Positions 34,881-45,674 are shown, counted from the stretch's first letter. The stretch: DNA of 64,000 nucleotides from Athripsodes cinereus (GCA_947579605.1 OX388317.1:20789384-20853383), one strand, 5' to 3'. Notes: a model not told the origin generated them from the sequence alone. Numbers and translations: made by a program.

Positions 34881-36069
34881 AAATATTTATTCAAATTCAA
34901 TGTTTCAGTAGTTTTAAAACCAAATATTTGTATATGGCATAGGGCGACGCATACCTATATAATGTGTTAGTACTAAATATGTTTTAGTTTGTTATTACGT
35001 CCAATAAACTTTAATATATATTGAAAGAATTATTTTACACGGAAATGTTAATTGCGGATTGACTGGTTCTCATTTACACCGTGTTAGTTGTAAGATATCA
35101 CAATCTCGCGATTAACTCACTCTTTGTACATTAAATTTTATAAGTGATAAAATTTTGATATTATATATTGACCGAAGGTACTTGTTGGAAGTCCATTTCA
35201 AGATGAATTGAAAATAACGCATCGCTGAAAAAAATAATCACCTGATTATTCGATTCTTACAAGGATCATTACAGCTGAAGGCCAATGCGATCCCAGAAGA
35301 AAAGCCTAAACGATATCCAAATGATAACACAACTACAATATATCCTCGATCTTTCTTATAAATTCTGCATACGTCACTTTAAAGATATCAACTTCTAACA
35401 AAATACTGTGTTTTTTTTAATTCATCGTGTAATTGATAATTTTTTGATACTTTGTATCGATTTATAGTACCTAATATAACCGCTGTACAGTGAAAAATAA
35501 ACAATTAATGTCATAGAGAAACTCTCTGAACAAAGTTTTTTTAAAATACCTTCGATTCTTTTAAATAAATAAACAAGTAATAAATAAATGAGAAATAACT
35601 AAATGACCAATACTTTATAATCTGATTATAAAACTGACCTAAAATTTAGTTTAGTTTATTAACATTCAATGGTATATACCCCCTGACAGAGTGAGCAGAG
35701 AGAAAAGTAGTAAATGACGCGGTACCGTTCCATTATTCAAGCGACCAACTTTAAATTGGACATTTTCGTTTCACAAACGAGAAAATATTATGTTCCACGA
35801 TACAACTTAATTTAAACAAAAGCCACATTAATTAAGTGTTTGATTTAGTGGTTTTATAATCCTTGATTAAAACTCCATCCAATGTTCCGTATAAGTAACC
35901 AGTTACCACCACCCATCCTGAGTGTCACAGTGCTGAATTAAAATTAATGTTTTTCATTTGTTTTTGTTCCAATTTCATTTAAATTTCCGTGATATCTGAT
36001 AACATATTTCATCCATATAAACTCTGTACTATTTATACCCTACTATACCCTCACACAGCACATTTGCTT
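34881..36069. other. unassigned sequence
   Basis: No gene. A fragment ACCACCCATCCTGAGTGTC at about 35907 may be a minus-strand piece of family 1. Confidence 0.45.
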
Positions 36070-36089
36070 TTAACAAAAAATCTAAGATA

Positions 36090-36566
36090 TTGGAATCTCC
36101 TAATATTGATTTAAGCGTAAGGAAGAACCTTACTAAAGCCTTTGTATGGAGCATTCTGCTTTATGGTTGCGAGACGTGGACCATCAGCAAGAGTGAAAGC
36201 GGACGGTTGGCGGCCTTTGAGATGTGGTGTTACAGACGCATGCTGAAGATCCATTGGTCGGAACACGTCGAAAACGAAGAAGTAATAACCAGGGTAGGCG
36301 AAAAAAGGCAACTTCTTAAGAGAATCAGCCAACAACAAGCTAACTGGATGGGCCACAACATCAGGCACCCAGGACTACTCATCGCCATTGTGGAGGGTAA
36401 GACCGAGGGGACAAATAGCAGAGGCCGACCAAGAGATGCGTATATGGACCAACTGAAGAGGGACATGAACTGTGGCTCATACGTAGAGCTGAAAAGACTG
36501 GCTGAGAATAGGGAGGAATGGAGAAGAAAGTCAAAACTCGTTGCAGACCAATCCAGTGGATTGTAA
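36090..36566 (+). pseudogene. LINE family B, C-terminal RT fragment with open frame
   Basis: A 158-codon open stretch (no genuine start) encodes the last part of an RTE-like LINE protein: ILLYGCETWTISK at about residues 22-34, FEMWCYRRMLKIHWSEHVEN, then NWMGHNIRHPGL, GRPRDAYMDQLKRDM and a basic C-terminus ending DQSSGL. The LYGCE(T/S)W...CYRRML...W..H. region is a standard post-RT domain of RTE-type elements. The frame is intact to its stop and is followed by GTAACTCATTATATATATAT, so the copy has a TA-repeat tail. Upstream of 36090 the frame breaks, and the RT core is missing. Fragments of the same family lie at 33008 (minus) and 50385 (plus). Confidence 0.85.
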
Positions 36567-36585
36567 CTCATTATATATATATATG

Positions 36586-36660
36586 CCCTCATGCCGTATC
36601 CTAAGTGGAGTAGGCAGAGAGAACGGGACACTATATTAATCTGTCCTTACTTTTTTTCTC
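36586..36660 (-). mobile_element. LINE family E, 3' end, minus strand
   Basis: CCCTCATGCCGTATCCTAAG and TGGAGTAGGCAGAGAGAACG are the inverted family E terminus, directly joined to the TA tail of the family B copy. Confidence 0.75.
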
Positions 36661-36892
36661 TATAGACTAATAGTATTCTACTAATAACAAGCCCCCGTAC
36701 GACTTGAATGGTTGTCTTTTACAATAAACCGTTGTTATAATTATTACGATATCAAAATTTTTGTCATTGATGTATTGGTGATTTTCACCAAGTACCTACT
36801 CAAAATCCCCAATTTCAAACAAAAAAACAAGTTAAAAATCCTCAATTCAGTGACAAAAAGTGCGACTCATCATGAATGTTTAATAAATAGTT

Positions 36893-37072
36893 TTTTTTAT
36901 ATAAAAAATATATTTATGGGCTTTTGTTATAAACCCAAATACATCCTTATGCACCTTTCACAGTAAGCTAAAACCTTGTGACGTGAAAAGGGAGTTTGTC
37001 GGTACCTGGGATCGAACCGCGCACCTCTTGTATATGAAGCCGAGACTCTACCTCCGGGCTACCGACGAACTA
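36893..37072 (-). mobile_element. tRNA-derived SINE (family S2, copy 2) with 11-bp target duplication
   Basis: This is the inverted counterpart of 30505-30690: the B-box-like TACCTGGGATCGAACCGCGC and the A-box region GAGACTCTACCTCCGGGCTA lie at the right end, the T-rich (poly-A) tail at the left. AATAAATAGTT is duplicated exactly at 36882-36892 and 37073-37083, which proves insertion through a staggered cut. Element length is about 180 bp. Confidence 0.92.
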
Positions 37073-37083
37073 AATAAATAGTT

Positions 37084-38009
37084 GATTATATAAGAGACCA
37101 CTCTTTGTGTCCATTCAATACAGTTACCCCTTAGTTACCTCATTTTGTTTTTATACACAAATATTCGTGTTTTTTCTTAGTTTAAAAAAAAATAACTTAT
37201 GTATTTATCAATAACAAAAAGAAAATAGCTCATTAGGTCAAAATTGAGTGAAATGAATTTTTTTTGTATATTAAAAACACATGTAGGTATTATGCTGATA
37301 ACAGTAATTAAACAAATCTAATTGCCTACTTTATCTAATAGTAAAACAATCAAAAATCATCCAGCAATAGACAACAATAAACAACCACAACTTATCCTTA
37401 AACAAAGGTTACAATATTGTGTCACTTCTCAACAATTCCACATTTATAATAGTTGATAGTATAGACGCGATGATGGAAAAGATATATTAACAGGCATGGA
37501 AGTTATGAAACTTGAATTTCGATCATCTTTGTACATTTTTTAATACATATTAGGACTACATCGCTTTTTACATTTGGTAGGTAGGTATATATTGTTAGGC
37601 TAATATAAAAAGGGCATAGTGCACTAACTGTAAAGTCATTGTGTGCAAAACAATAATAATATCGTAACATTTTGTTTTCCTTTGCTCTGGTACACATTTT
37701 TGTGGCGTAACTTTTTATTAATCACCGGACATTATAAAAATACAGCGTCTGCAATTAGTGTAGGTGAAATAGTCGTTATTATACTAACGAGTTGCTCTAA
37801 TTTATTATAAACTATGCGCATTTGCTCTTCTCTCAAAGAAAAAATCTCTGCTAGAGATGTGACAGAAATGTTATAGTAAAAGAACAGGCATATTTGTTCA
37901 ACGGCACAAACTTTTTTGAATAAATTTGATAAAGAAACGTTAGTGCTTAAACTGAGGGATATCTGTTGCACAACTTTGAAAAGCTAAGTATTTTGAAAAC
38001 TTAAGATTT
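37084..38009. other. unassigned sequence
   Basis: AT-rich, with no recognisable gene. Confidence 0.5.
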
Positions 38010-38345
38010 AAGGTCTTTGGGTAGACCGCAAGGTAGGAACCGGATTGAAAAAATGAAGAGGGGGGTTTTAGCCCTGTTCAAGTCCGACACTACCTGAGGC
38101 CTGAGTCAATAACACACTGTCGCGTCACGTTCCCGCTCCGTTAGCGTTCGGGTGCAGACGATGTTGCGCCAAAGTGTTAATTTTCGTAACTATTGTGTAT
38201 CTTAGCAACGAAATTGACACTTGCTTTCAACTTCGTCTGCACCCGAACGCTAACGGAGCGGGAACGTGACGCGAAAGTGTGTTATTGACTCAGGCCTTTG
38301 GTCTGATAGACTGGGTGTCCATGATGGATTTCCCCCACAAAAAAA
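38010..38345 (+). repeat. repeat family M (copy 2), interrupted by a MITE
   Basis: GAAGAGGGGGGTTTTAGCCC and TTCAAGTCCGACACTACCTG precede the MITE, and GGTCTGATAGACTGGGTGTC with CATGATGGATTTCCCCCACA follow it. Removing the MITE restores the order seen at 12515-12600. Confidence 0.8.
38097..38297. mobile_element. 201-bp palindromic MITE, PIF/Harbinger-like (copy 2)
   Basis: AGGCCTGAGTCAATAACACA at the left is mirrored at the right end, with CTG (38094-38096) and TTG (38298-38300) flanks. The arms are about 65 bp and nearly perfect (for example CGCTCCGTTAGCGTTCGGGT and its complement), so the transcript could form a long hairpin. The copy is GC-richer and less decayed than the one at 3838. The target is family M, for which the uninterrupted version is at 12561. 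Confidence 0.85.
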
Positions 38346-38361
38346 AGATGAAAGTAAGTGC

Positions 38362-38625
38362 TACTATACCATCACGGCATATCCTACAAGTGGTGTAACC
38401 AGCAGACCACCACGTAATAAACATGCAAACGGTCCTCTCCGTGCCAATAAAAAAAAATTGACATTCAAGATGGGTGGCAAATGTTATCGCTGAATTTAGG
38501 ATGTAAAATGTTCTTATTTTTTCGAACATTTGCCTTTTACAGGATACTAGAAAACTTACAGAAATGAGTGGGAGACCAATTCTTTGACGGATGCTCCACG
38601 GAACAAAGTCAGTAAATAAATGAAA
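38362..38625 (+). repeat. repeat family 1, one arm plus centre, nearly complete
   Basis: This is the best single-arm copy. CTACTATACCATCACGGCAT starts the arm, followed by CAAGTGGTGTAACCAGCAGA, AATAAACATGCAAACGGTCC, GATGGGTGGCAAATGTTATC and GCTGAATTTAGGATGTAAAA. The centre then reads TTGCCTTTTACAGGATACTA, GAGTGGGAGACCAATTCTTT and GCTCCACGG. It ends in AGTAAATAAATGAAAT. No coding capacity was found. Confidence 0.85.
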
Positions 38626-39404
38626 TAATATCATTTCGACCTTCAATTTACGAAGTACTTCATCGATAGTTGGCCAAAGAAAGCAGCATTAGATATTTCA
38701 TCCACAAGGCTTCCGATAGCCTGAGTGATTCTTCTTTACACTACACAGTCCTTGAACAACGTCATGCCTTGCCGTGCCAATCTCTTTAATAAGGACATCA
38801 GACTTTTGAAAATACTGTTGAAATGTGCAATTCTTTTAATGCAGAACTTCTCTGAATAGGGGCTGTTCCCCTCCCCCATCCGTACTCTCGAAAAGAATGT
38901 TGAAGGGGCGAAAAAAATCAAAAACGTCAATATAACCAGTTCCTGTTAAATCGACTCATCACTACCAACTGAAATAAAACCTTGAATGCAATGTTTTTAA
39001 TTTAATTACACGGAAATTATATATTTTATTACTGCACCATTGTGCCACCGTGCATCTTGACATTTTGGATAAATTACTGAACATTTAACTATGTAAATTT
39101 TATTTATTCATTATTTTATGCAACAATTTTATTCTCTCAACTTGACCATTTCGTAAAATGTAGTTTTCGTATGTAATAATAATTTAATTACATTTAGAAA
39201 TTTGTATAGTCTGAAAGTGCGAAAGACAGCGTGCGTATAAGCTTTTCGTGGAGATTGTAAAATGAAAGCTGGAGTATTAGCAAGAATGATTGTTTACAAA
39301 CAATATCCCACATGGAAGATGTCGTAACGATAAAGATAGATATGTAGATAAGTAAACTCAACACATATTTTTGAGTTTTTCATTTATAAAATGATCACAC
39401 TATC
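38626..39404. other. unassigned sequence
   Basis: CGATAGTTGGCCAAAGAAAG at about 38661, with TTCATCCACAAGGCTTCCGA, is a diverged piece of LINE family A (+). The rest is unassigned. Confidence 0.5.
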
Positions 39405-39835
39405 TTGTACCATCATGCCACATCTCACAAGTGGGGTAGCAGCATTTATCTGTGTCAACAAATAATTGATACAATCAGAATGGATAGCAAATCTCATCAC
39501 AGAGTATACCTAAAATGTAAAATAACCTTTTTTTTGAACACTTGCTTTTTACAGAACACTCGAAAACTTAAGGAGAAGACATCCAGGATGGTAGAATCCG
39601 TAAGATGTTAGTGAAATAAAATTTATGATTACTCATTTATACCCATTTTGGACCTACACGGTACATGAATTGAACAATCAGTGGAATAAGATATTTTATA
39701 TCTTAAATTTAACGATAACGTTTTCCACCCATTATGTATGTCTTAACTTGTTGGCACAGAGAGATCAGCTTTCATTTTAATTACATGCAGCTGGTCTGCT
39801 GGCTACCCCGCTAGTGGTATAAGCCGTGATGGTAA
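39405..39835. repeat. repeat family 1, inverted pair
   Basis: A + arm (ACCATCATGCCACATCTCAC, AAGTGGGGTAGCAGC) and centre (CTTGCTTTTTACAGAACACT) run to about 39630. From about 39700 a minus arm follows: CCACCCATTATGTATGTCTT, TACATGCAGCTGGTCTGCTG, GCTACCCCGCTAGTGG. Both outer ends are the same terminus facing outward. Confidence 0.75.
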
Positions 39836-40656
39836 GGTGGTTGTGAATTTTTTTTTCTAATGAAATATGAACAATGCCAAAGCAATATATGTAAACCAAT
39901 TATTATCTCATACAAATAGCATACATCCATATATTTGATTTATGTACTCTGTTGGTATATACACTTGTATATATAATTCTGTTGAATTGGATTATTTGAA
40001 TTACATACATACATACATAGAGACATATATTGAACGTACAGAATAGTTGAAACGTAATAATTACCAAAGTTGAAAATCAAAATGCTCCTTATCCATTTTC
40101 TATTTGTGTCTCGTTCTAGTTTCTTATTATAATTAATCTTAGAATGAAATAAAAAACAAACATTTACAATATTTATTTATTTACAATATAAATTCTATTT
40201 TTCGGGGGTAACTTTATTATAGATCAATTGTACTTACATAGGCAGGCAAAATAATGCATAAATCGATGATTTTAAGCACAGAACACACAATCATGTCTAC
40301 TATTTATGTGAAATAAGTTAAATTTATATTAACAAGATCGGTTACAATGTCATCTTTGTCCTGCGTACATAATTACCAATAATACAATAAATACCAAATG
40401 TCACACGTCCATTAATGAACATTGTTTTGTTCACAGATGTAACATGTCACATTGGATATTTGAGAATGCATTTATATCGACTTTCTTTATTCTTAAAAAG
40501 CACATGTCCATCAAGGGCATCCTCGGAATCAATTTAAAATTAGTTAATCAATTGAGAATCTCAAACTTTGAAAACCTGTTGTCTTGAAAGTGTCAAATGT
40601 TGACATGTGTCTTCTGCGCTTTAAACCGTCGAAATATAAGTTTATACATACATACA
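39836..40656. other. unassigned sequence
   Basis: No gene; short (CATA)n at about 40003-40017. Confidence 0.5.
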
Positions 40657-40765
40657 TACCATCACGCCGCTTCCCTCGCGGGGTAGGCAGAAAAGATCGA
40701 GCGCCACTTCCTTCTATCCGTGCATACATCTTTCGCTTCCGTCACTGTCATACAATTCCTCATCC
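40657..40765 (-). mobile_element. LINE family E, 3' end, minus strand
   Basis: TACCATCACGCCGCTTCCCT, GCGGGGTAGGCAGAAAAG and ACATCTTTCGCTTCCGTCAC match the inverted terminus of family E. The outer flank has a (CATA)n run. Confidence 0.7.
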
Positions 40766-41084
40766 TCATAAGTTTATAAACGGTAATAAATAAAAAATAA
40801 TAATAAATATTGATGGAAAAAAAATAAAATTATGTAACTATAATTTACGATCTAGGTATTATTAAGATTCTTCTTTAAGACTGCGTCAGTAAAAACCCCT
40901 CAGACTTAATTAATATTAATAATAAGGTTTTGTTCAGGAAAATTTACATATAGTAAATACTTTATAATTTTTATACAATAAGAAATTTACATCTAGTTGC
41001 AGCAAACTAGTAAGCTGTATCTTACTGCACTGTACACTAATAATAGTAAAACAACACTTTATACACTTAAAAATGCTTTAATAT
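40766..41084. other. unassigned sequence
   Basis: AT-rich; nothing recognised. Confidence 0.5.
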
Positions 41085-41480
41085 AAAAAGTCATACGTCA
41101 CCCGAGAACATTCAACAAGTCATCCACACTGCCACGACTCATGTTATGCGACCACTAGGAGATCATCCGTTTAAAAGAGTTCCTACGATAATCCATTTTA
41201 ATTTTGGGATCAAGATAGTTATAAATCTTTGGCGACAAGAATATTGCGCTACGCTGTCCAAGGGCAGAATTCTTCCTTTTTGGTAATCTATCTTCACCAG
41301 CTTTGTGTCTTGTATTCACACAATGTTTTATGGCAGTTGATTCTTATTTACTAAATTGATATCTATATAATATCTTGAGGAGGAATATTTTTCTAGTTTT
41401 AAGCACTCCATGTGATAAATATAAAGGTTCTGATGGGTGTCTTTCTATGTCCACAGAAATTACTCTGAATATCGCTTTAT
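41085..41480 (-). pseudogene. LINE C-terminal RT fragment (family I)
   Basis: On the minus strand one frame reads VISVDIERHPSEPLYLSHGV, LKTRKIFLLKILYRYQF, one stop, then HCVNTRHKAGEDRLPKRKNS and LGQRSAIFLSPKIYNYLD. The TRH.A...PK.....G..S.F....YN.L pattern is the usual end of Jockey/CR1-type LINE proteins, where RT is followed by a short tail. It is 5'-truncated and carries at least one stop. No other copy was found in the window. Confidence 0.75.
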
Positions 41481-41850
41481 TCACACAAGGCTATTATTAC
41501 AACTCCAAATATACAGTATGTGTTACAATGGAGTTGTAACATTTTCCCATTTTCCATAAATACATACCATATCACGGCAATAAGTCATGTCTCACGTATT
41601 CTGTTCCGCCCTCTGCTCACTGCTCTACTGCTGGTCATCCGCCCACAATACTCGTACCTACCTACCTAACCCAATATATCACAATACTATACCAACTATT
41701 TCCAGATTCTTCACCCGGTACATGTCGAAGACTAGTGCATATATATCGTCGTTTTTTTGGAATTGATGGAATAAAAAATACAAATGTACTACAAACATAC
41801 TAGTGTGTCTTGACATTCAAAAACAATTATTTAAAGCTGGTCAATGGTCA
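41481..41850. other. unassigned sequence
   Basis: No recognisable feature. Confidence 0.5.
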
Positions 41851-42095
41851 CTGTGGAGCATTTTGCAAATAATTGGTCTCCCACTCTTTTTCGTATGTTT
41901 ACGAGTGTTTTGTAAATTTCAAGTGTTCGAAAAAATAGATGTTGTTCATTCAAATTTCAGCGATGAGGTATAACACCCATCCTGAATTTCTTATTTTTTT
42001 GTTTGCATAGAGAGGACAGATTTCGTGTTCATAACATGCAGCTGGTGTGCTGACCACCTCACTTGTGGAATATGCCATGAGGATATATATATAGT
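41851..42095 (-). repeat. repeat family 1, centre plus arm
   Basis: The complement gives the same order as 38362-38625: arm with GTGAGGTGGTCAGCACACCA and AAATTCAGGATGGGTGTTAT, then centre with GAGTGGGAGACCAATTATTT and GCTCCACAGTG. The outer end runs into ATATATATATAGTAGT. Confidence 0.8.
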
Positions 42096-42176
42096 AGTCA
42101 ATGGTTATCCATTCTGAATCCTAGAAATTGATTAACCAGTGGACAGGTCGATGTGTCTTTCACATGTTGTGAACTC

Positions 42177-42210
<34 letters not shown>
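42177..42210. repeat. (TA)n microsatellite
   Basis: About 16 uninterrupted TA units. Confidence 0.95.
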
Positions 42211-42212
<2 letters not shown>

Positions 42213-42564
42213 AACAAATAAGATCATTTATATAAATTTTGTTCTTATTTTATAATACATATATTGTTTTGGTAATGCCATTTCTAGCTATCACTGCCCA
42301 GTCCCGTACAGAGATTCCAAAGATTCATGACTTGTATAGAGTAATGTTTATATAGTACTATTCTACTGGGGCAGTCTTTTGTCCGAGTAGTATCGAATGT
42401 AATAAGTCATACCTACGGCTTGCAATGTCCTGCTACTCTATACATTTTCCCATACAATATTATAATACCTACAAAGCATTGTACCAGAATGTTACTAATA
42501 TTTTTGGATATACCATTGTATACTGATTTCGTTCGTATAATTATGTTTTCATAAAAAAATACTT

Positions 42565-42655
42565 ATATCAAAATATATAAAAATCTTTTAATATATTTGT
42601 TTTTATCTATGAAAAGCTTATTAAAAGCTGTAAATGAATGAGTAAATAAGAGAAG
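42565..42655 (+). mobile_element. LINE-type 3' tail
   Basis: AAAATCTTTTAATATATTTG, TATGAAAAGCTTATTAAAAG and CTGTAAATGAATGAGTAAAT correspond to the tail at 29430-29555. Confidence 0.6.
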
Positions 42656-42814
42656 AAAAGATTATTTAATAAAGCACCTGTAACTTTCACAATATAAAAT
42701 ATATATTATATATTTGGCAGAGGCCTTTCGAAACTAGCGCATCGTCAGTGCCATAAGCTTAAAACTAAAACAAAAAAAATCACTTCAAGATATAAAATTT
42801 CTTATTTTTTATGA

Positions 42815-43292
42815 GTCATCATCGCCCTCAACGCTCCTCTCGGGAGCACAGGGCAGAAACCAGCCTCCTCCATTCAGAGCGTCTCTGCGCCAATTGCGTC
42901 ACCTCTTTCCACGACATTCCTTGCGCTCTGATATCGTTGTCATAGGAACGGTGTATTGTGAAAGAGGGACGCCCGGGCCGACGGAACCCCTGCGGTCGGA
43001 AGAACAGTGCTCTTTTTGGCCAACTATCATTGGGCATTCTCAAAACATGTCCCAGCCAGGACCATCGTCTCTCCTGTGTTACGAAGATTACAGGTCTCTG
43101 CTGGGTGCGCCGGTGCACAGCATCATTTGCAACATGTTCATACCATTTGACATCCAAAATCCTTCTAAGACACTTATTTTCAAAGCTTAGTATCTTCCGC
43201 TCTTGAGCCTTGGTTAAGTGCCAAGACTCACAGCCATATAGAAGGATTGGGATGATGAGTACGAATACCTGCCTGATATAATAGGTTCTGGT
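42815..43292 (-). pseudogene. LINE family A, C-terminal RT fragment, longest copy
   Basis: On the minus strand an open frame of about 150 codons reads ILLYGCESWHLTKAQERKIL, then SFENKCLRRILDVKWYEHVA, WLGHVLRMPNDSWPKRALFF and the RRSEWRRLVSALCSREER tail, with a stop at about 42828. This is the post-RT domain of an RTE-like LINE. The frame is not interrupted, which points to a fairly young copy. The 3' end is GGGCGATGATGAC. Upstream the RT core is missing, so the element is 5'-truncated. It is the most complete of the six copies and defines the family. Confidence 0.87.
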
Positions 43293-43344
43293 ACAATATG
43301 AAATATCAACATCAAAATTACATATTAGAAATAAGAAATCGAAT

Positions 43345-43615
43345 ATAAATGACAACCGGTGTGGCGCGGAGGCTAACGCACTTGCCTTTGAGTCACGAGG
43401 TCCCGGGTTCGATTCCCGGCCAGGGCAAAATGAAGAATGACATTTTTCAAATTGTCCTGGGTCTGGGTGTTACATGTATATGTGTTCAGTGCATTGTATA
43501 TATGTGTATCGTCGTGTTAGTACCCATAATACAAGATTCATATCTTAGTTTGGGACTAGCTCGGTCTGTGTGAATTGTCTATACATGTTATGTTATGTTA
43601 TGTAAATAACACTTT
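43345..43615 (+). mobile_element. tRNA-derived SINE (family S1, copy 1)
   Basis: The tRNA-like head has an A box (TGGCGCGGAGGCTAACGCA) and a perfect T arm with B box (CCCGGGTTCGATTCCCGG). The acceptor stem does not pair, so this is not a tRNA gene. The body (CCTGGGTCTGGGTGTTACAT ... TTAGTTTGGGACTAGCTCGG) is followed by a TATGT repeat tail. Possible imperfect target duplication: TAAATGACA at the left, TAAATAACA at the right. Minus-strand body copies lie at 60585 and 62560. Confidence 0.88.
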
Positions 43616-43967
43616 CTAAGTAATTTCTATCAATCGTATCACTCTTACTGTCACTTGAAATATACCAAATATTTCCCTATCCTTTAATGCCTACATACAC
43701 ATGCCTTTACACTATTTTCGTTTAAGTACTAAATTAATATAATTAAGATTGGTATATCATAAACCTTTATACACCTACATAGAACTATGTATAATTTCCA
43801 TACACCGCAATCCTTATCATCCAACATTAATTCCGATATTAATTATATATCCTTGTATTTCCATAGCTACTGTGTACAGTGTACCCTCTTATATCCGGTT
43901 GAAACTTATCCTTGAAGTTCTCGGAATGGAATAGGTCTAGGATTTTATTGAACTATTTCTATGTTAT
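43616..43967. other. unassigned sequence
   Basis: Nothing recognised. Confidence 0.5.
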
Positions 43968-44470
43968 CATGGCATATCCGGTAGTCAACGGACGAAATGC
44001 TGGTAATAAAGATACAGATATTCCGCTCCATGTCTTAAAATAAGATATTCAGTGTGGGCGGCATCCCTTGGCTAGTTTGTAGTCGTTTATTGCATCGCAG
44101 CATCAGCATCTACGTGCCTATAAAGCCGACTAAGCATCTAGGTGATCACACCTTAGAACGTCATAACACATTACCATCTGACAAATATATAAGGAGAACT
44201 CTACGAGGTGCAGATATCATCACACCACATCACTTTCAACGGATCGCATCTGGACATCACATCAGCGCTACCTTCACACTACAACACCAAAATGGATCGC
44301 CACCTACTCACTTTGTGACCAGTATCATTAAAGACCTGCTTCATTAACCTACACTGTTCTCTTTGTCTACCCCATTGTAGATAAACCAGTCTATAATAAT
44401 TGTTTTACACGCAAGGTTTAACAAACTCTCACTGCCTTTCACAGAATACCTACTCTAAACCTTTCAGTAA
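43968..44470 (+). repeat. repeat family 1, arm and distant centre fragment
   Basis: A diverged arm at 43968-44080 (TATCATGGCATATCCGGTAG, ATTCAGTGTGGGCGGCAT) and a centre-like piece at 44396-44470 (GGTTTAACAAACTCTCACTG) are separated by about 300 bp of other sequence that contains a 97-codon frame without recognisable domain. Confidence 0.5.
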
Positions 44471-45113
44471 AGATTGGGATACCTAATTTTTACCGGGGAC
44501 TCTACATTACTTGTATCAAATCTCCTATTTATTTTATATTTTGTATTTAATTTATTTTATCACATTGAAGTAAAAATAATTAAAAAAAAAGTGTCCGGTA
44601 AAGATAATGCGGAGTTTGTTGTACAACAAGTATATACGTTTATCTGCAAAATGTCACTTGATACCTATACTAAACTTCATACCACTATTGCTTATATAAG
44701 AAGTACGTAGTAATCTGAAATATTAATTAGCTTCTCAATTTCATCTCAATTCTATAAATAATAATAATAATACCCTACATAAGTAAGGTACTGTAAGACT
44801 TCTTCTAATCAACCTACATCATATTACATTTGTTGGATAATTACTAATGAAAAAGCAATCCTTATAAGTGGGGTTCTTGAATTGAAGATGAAAAGTATAC
44901 CCACATATTTTAGAAGTATTATGGTCAATATTAAAAAGGTAAATCAAAACATACAGCAAAAGTAGGAGGCCGTCTATTTTTTACATAGTTAAAAATCTAT
45001 TGAAACTGAATTTATAATTTCAATGACGTATTTTTAAGTTTTATTGACAAAAATCTATTCAAAGCTACACATATAGGCCAAACACAACATCATAGGAATA
45101 TTATTTTTTTTTT
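44471..45113. other. unassigned sequence
   Basis: AT-rich; no gene recognised. Confidence 0.5.
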
Positions 45114-45252
45114 AAATGAAACACATATTTAGTATTTTCACTGTGACTTTATTAGTCGCTAGTCGGCTTTGGAGACCTTCCGCTCTTATCATCAGGCCAG
45201 CCATCGATTAATAAAATCACAGTGAAATTACTTAATAAGTGTTTCGTTTAAA
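45114..45252. repeat. inverted repeat with conserved stem-loop centre
   Basis: About 45 bp at the left (AAATGAAACACATATTTAGT, TTCACTGTGACTTTATTAGT) is the imperfect inverse of the right end (ATTAATAAAATCACAGTGAA, AATAAGTGTTTCGTTTA). The centre, on the complement, reads GGCCTGATGATAAGAGCGGA and AAAGCCGAC, a motif also found at 31900-31965. It may be a terminal region of a Penelope-like or LINE element; no protein is attached. Confidence 0.65.
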
Positions 45253-45370
45253 ACAATTTAAGATGAACTTTCGCCAAGAACCGTAGGTCGACTTTATCAT
45301 GGGAACATTGTTAATTCAATTGCTATAATTTTAATTCCAGAAACTTCCTTAATTATGACATACTATATAA

Positions 45371-45674
45371 TATACAGGTCTCTGCTGGGGGGTCTCCGTA
45401 ATACAGGAGAGACGATGGTCCTGGCTGGGACATGTTTTGAGAATGCCTAATGATAGTTGGCCAAAAAGAGCGCTGTTCTTTCGTCCGCAGGGGTTCCGTC
45501 GGCCCGGGCGTCCCTCTTTCACAATACACCGTTCCTATGACAACGATATCAGAGCGCAAGGAATGTCGTGGAAAGAGGTGACGCAATTGGCACAGAGACG
45601 CTCTGAATGGAGGAGGCTGGTTTCTGCCCTGTGCTCCCGAGAGGAGTGTTGAGGCGATGATGATGATGATGATA
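45371..45674 (+). mobile_element. LINE family A, 3' fragment (copy 4) with a short 5' inversion
   Basis: The + strand frame ENPKRALFFRPQG..., ending EWRRLVSALCSREEC, is intact; the end is GAGGCGATGATGATGATGAT. The first bases (TACAGGTCTCTGCTGGG, about 45373-45389) are the same family in opposite orientation, as seen in copy 3. A short inverted 5' segment is what twin priming during target-primed reverse transcription would leave. Confidence 0.85.

Noticed and set aside
43353..43424. Possible tRNA gene with a perfect T arm and B box
   Set aside because: The acceptor strands do not pair, the sequence continues into a non-tRNA body with a TATGT tail, and body copies recur elsewhere. It is a SINE head.
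44054..44347. 97-codon frame between two family 1 fragments
   Set aside because: No domain, no signal peptide and no codon bias; flanked by repeat pieces.
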